From: Planctomycetota bacterium
GTDB lineage: Bacteria; Planctomycetota; UBA8742; UBA2392
Length of the DNA stretch: 34,061 bases
Direction: 5' to 3'
NCBI GenBank assembly: GCA_025993795.1
Contig: JAMQHL010000050.1
Coordinates: forward strand, 1 to 34,061
The notes below the pieces were generated by a model. That model saw nothing but the letters and a program-made list of their open reading frames with translations, searched no databases and had not been told where the DNA came from. Position numbers and translations under genes: made by a program. Shown piece after piece: positions 32,108 to 34,061 of this stretch; position 1 is the first letter of the stretch, and the number at the start of each line of letters is the position of its first letter.

Positions 32108-32833
32108 TCAGGCCTCCCGCGCGGCATTGTCGATTGCCGCCAACGACTCGTACTCAAGGCTGGCACCGCCCACCAGCAACCCTTCGACGTGGGGCTGCGC
32201 CAGCAACTCGCCCGCATTCTCCGGCTTGACGCTGCCGCCGTACAGCAGTGGCACCTTCATGCCCATGCGTTCCAGCGACTGCCGCAGCAACGCGTGCATC
32301 TCATGCGCCTGCGCGGGCGTGGCGTTTTCACCGGTGCCGATGGCCCACACGGGCTCATATGCCACTGCCGCTACCTGCGCCTTTTCACTGTCGCTCAACT
32401 TGGCAAGGCTGCCAAGCTGCTCGCCAACAACCGTTTCCGCGCGGCCGGCTTGCCTTTCCGGCAATGTCTCGCCCACGCAGTATACCGTTTTCAATCCGCA
32501 CTCTGCTGCGCGCTTGAGCTTGCGCACGAGCAGTGGGTGACGTTCCCCGTGGCCGTGCCGGCGTTCGCTGTGGCCGATGAGCACCAGTTCACAACCTGCA
32601 TCTTTCAACTGCTCACCGCTCACTTCGCCCGTAAATGCCCCGTCCTGTTCCGGCGAAACATCCTGCGCACCCAGCACAAGTCCGCTGCCTGCGATCACTT
32701 GCGCCACCGGCACCAGCAACGGAAAGGCCGGGAAAAGCCAGCAACTGCGCCCGTCGGCCCTGAGCCTTGATGCCAGCCCAACCGCCGACTTGCACCGCAG
32801 GTTCATCTTCCAGTTCGCGGCGACAATTCGCAC
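32108..32833 (-). CDS. tpiA: Triosephosphate isomerase
   Basis: Interconverts DHAP and glyceraldehyde-3-phosphate. The 241-residue protein contains AANWKMN with K9, the electrophile H88 in IGHSERR, the catalytic base E160 in AYEPVWAIGTG, and phosphate-binding YGGSVKPENAGEL. It is slightly shorter than E. coli TpiA but complete. The start is GTG at 32833 after GAGGGGGAAC. First gene of the minus-strand run; aat diverges from it across a 114-base gap. Confidence 0.96.
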   Translation of the reverse strand: MRIVAANWKMNLRCKSAVGLASRLRADGRSCWLFPAFPLLVPVAQVIAGSGLVLGAQDVSPEQDGAFTGEVSGEQLKDAGCELVLIGHSERRHGHGERHPLLVRKLKRAAECGLKTVYCVGETLPERQAGRAETVVGEQLGSLAKLSDSEKAQVAAVAYEPVWAIGTGENATPAQAHEMHALLRQSLERMGMKVPLLYGGSVKPENAGELLAQPHVEGLLVGGASLEYESLAAIDNAAREA

Positions 32834-32934
32834 AGTTCCCCCTCGTCAGGGCGAGATACGGTAGCAATGGGCCCCCGGGTGACAAGCGGCGGGCGGGTTG
32901 CTGTTCCGCGCCATGCCATTCGTTGCCGACGATC

Positions 32935-32940
32935 TACACT
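32935..32940 (+). promoter_or_regulatory. Putative -10 element of leaderless aat
   Basis: TACACT ends 7 bases before the aat ATG. No good -35 or Shine-Dalgarno is seen. It follows the same pattern as comF, yhaM, radA and the genes at 15959 and 21329. Confidence 0.35.
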
Positions 32941-32947
32941 ACCTGAC

Positions 32948-33664
32948 ATGGCCATCTATCGCCTGCCCGAAGAACCGGTGTTCCCGCCGCCCGACGAAGC
33001 CGAAGAAGACGGGCTCCTGGCCGTGGGCGGCGACCTGACGCCCGAGCGCCTGCTGCTTGCATACTCGCAGGGCATCTTTCCGTGGCCGCATCAGGGCTGG
33101 CCGATGCTTTGGTTCAGCCCTGACCCGCGCATGGTGCTGCTGCCGCACGAGATCAAGCTGCAACGGTCGCTGCGCCAGACAATCAAGAAGCAGCGTTTTG
33201 AGATCCGGCTGGATACCGCGTTCGCGCGCGTGATGGAAGGCTGCAAGGGCACGCGCCGCCCGGGCCAGAAGGGCACCTGGATCACCAAGGGCATCATCAA
33301 GGCGTACGTCGCCCTGCACGAGTTGGGCTTTGCCCACTCGGCAGAGGCGTGGCTGGAAGACGAGCTGGTGGGCGGATTGTACGGCATATCGCTGGGGCGG
33401 GCGTTCTTCGGCGAGTCGATGTACGCGACGGTCGATGACGCCAGCAAAGTGGCGTTCGCGGCGCTCGTGGCGCAACTGGCCCGCTGGAAGTTTGACTTCA
33501 TTGACGCGCAGGTGCACACGCCGCACCTTGAACGCTTCGGCGCAAAGCTGATCCCGCGTGCGGAGTACCTGCAACGCCTTGAGGCCACGCTCAAGCAACC
33601 CGCCCTGCGCGGCCCATGGAAGCTGGACGCGCCGCTATGCCAGCCTGGTGAAGCGCATCCATGA
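32948..33664 (+). CDS. aat: Leucyl/phenylalanyl-tRNA-protein transferase
   Basis: Adds Leu or Phe to N-terminal Arg/Lys of proteins, marking them for ClpS/ClpAP in the bacterial N-degron pathway. The 238-residue chain shows the family hallmarks GLLAVGGDLTPERLLLAYSQGIFPW, WFSPDPRMVL, GTWITKGIIKAYVALHELGFAHSAE, LVGGLYGISLGRAFFGESM (quoted in part) and the FIDAQVHTPHLERFGA end. I begin at the ATG at 32948; an in-frame upstream extension to 32867 lacks homology. The last 30 bases overlap the convergent gene. Confidence 0.96.
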   Translation: MAIYRLPEEPVFPPPDEAEEDGLLAVGGDLTPERLLLAYSQGIFPWPHQGWPMLWFSPDPRMVLLPHEIKLQRSLRQTIKKQRFEIRLDTAFARVMEGCKGTRRPGQKGTWITKGIIKAYVALHELGFAHSAEAWLEDELVGGLYGISLGRAFFGESMYATVDDASKVAFAALVAQLARWKFDFIDAQVHTPHLERFGAKLIPRAEYLQRLEATLKQPALRGPWKLDAPLCQPGEAHP

Positions 33665-34060
33665 GCCTGCCAGCAGCGTTTGCGTGCCCGACGCCGACAC
33701 CCGGTCTGCCCGCAGGAACAGGTTGCCCGCGCCCGAGGCATCCACCTTGAAGTAGCCCTTGAACCAGAACATGCAGTTCGTGACTGTCGCCGCGTTGATC
33801 GTCGTGTCGATGCTGCGCGAAGTGTTCGGTGCGGCGGCTGTCAGGGTGCCCGCCGAGTTCTTGATCACGCTGTATGTGATCGAGTCCAGCGTGCAACTGC
33901 CGTTATCGAAGTCTACGCGCACCCCAACCGTGTTGCTGGTCGTCAGTAGCAGCAGGCCTTCCATGGCGTACCAGCCGCCGTTTTCGACCGCGCCGCCCAG
34001 CACTGTAGTCTGCATTGACGTGCTGAGGGTCAGGTTCGAGGTCATCACCGAAAGCACCGA
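33635..34060 (-). CDS. C-terminal part of a phage tail-fibre-like protein (partial)
   Basis: The frame is open to the window edge, so the true start lies beyond 34061. The visible 141 residues form one beta-rich domain: TSNLTLSTSMQTTVLGGAVENGGWYAMEGLLLL, then DNGSCTLDSITYSVI, FKGYFKVDASGAGNLFLRADRV and the C-terminal LLAGSWMRFTRLA (quoted in pieces). The layout (L-T-x-x-x-S-T-x2-x-T-V-L-x-G opening and a final AGSWMRxxRL) resembles the C-terminal domain of phage tail-fibre and related structural proteins. A host-encoded surface protein with the same domain is also possible. Its stop overlaps the end of aat. Confidence 0.65.
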   Translation of the reverse strand, partial: SVLSVMTSNLTLSTSMQTTVLGGAVENGGWYAMEGLLLLTTSNTVGVRVDFDNGSCTLDSITYSVIKNSAGTLTAAAPNTSRSIDTTINAATVTNCMFWFKGYFKVDASGAGNLFLRADRVSASGTQTLLAGSWMRFTRLA

Positions 34061-34061
34061 G

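Overview
The window looks like chromosomal DNA of a GC-rich Gram-negative bacterium, most probably a Planctomycetota member that is not close to the well-studied genera. The first ~395 bases are the 5' part of a 16S rRNA gene on the minus strand. Its sequence is planctomycete-like: it carries the ...GAATGAACGTTGGCGGCGTGGAT... type 5' end and differs by one base from what I recall as the PLA46 probe site. The protein complement fits too: many secreted or lipoprotein orphans, TPR proteins, a CHASE2 adenylate cyclase, and MoxR next to a transglutaminase. No 23S gene, plasmid, prophage module or CRISPR array is visible.

Layout. 1-1065: 16S rRNA 5' end with a ~670-base leader, two sigma70-type promoters, leader hairpins and a boxA antitermination site, all on the minus strand. 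1150-2462: apt and comF (minus). 2573-7515: a fused aldolase/short-chain dehydrogenase, an M3 oligopeptidase and an EamA transporter (plus), closed by a hairpin shared with a convergent secreted orphan (7543-9108). 9253-9425: an apparent orphan small RNA gene (plus) with its own promoter and three hairpins. 9477-10490: YhaM-like HD/OB exoribonuclease (minus). 10612-18965 (plus): CHASE2 adenylate cyclase, an envelope set (SH3-like protein, M48 lipoprotein protease, a second SH3-like lipoprotein), and two adjacent TPR proteins. 18971-20347: radA (minus). 20399-20966: a decayed REP-associated IS200-type transposase between inverted REP palindromes. 21003-25384 (minus): a small zinc-ribbon membrane protein, ribD, MoxR ATPase and a secreted transglutaminase. 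25531-25605: tRNA-Gln(UUG). 25736-28863 (plus): TIM-barrel epimerase-like protein, lipoprotein, ribF, pyrE. 28864-32833 (minus): an orphan, coaC, rpoZ, gmk, yicC, secG, tpiA in tight order. 32948-33664: aat (plus). 33635-end: the C-terminal part of a tail-fibre-like protein running off the window (minus).

Most genes are core metabolism or housekeeping: nucleotide salvage (apt, gmk, pyrE), flavin synthesis (ribD, ribF), CoA (coaC), transcription (rpoZ), RNA turnover (yhaM, yicC), repair (radA) and secretion (secG). The parts that stand out are the 9253-9425 RNA gene, the REP/transposase remnant, and a recurring arrangement in which SD-less genes have a TAnnnT hexamer 6-7 bases before the start codon, suggesting leaderless mRNAs. 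I found no clear new multi-gene defence or biosynthetic system. Starts were reassigned from the longest open frames wherever ribosome sites, signal peptides or family length argued for it.
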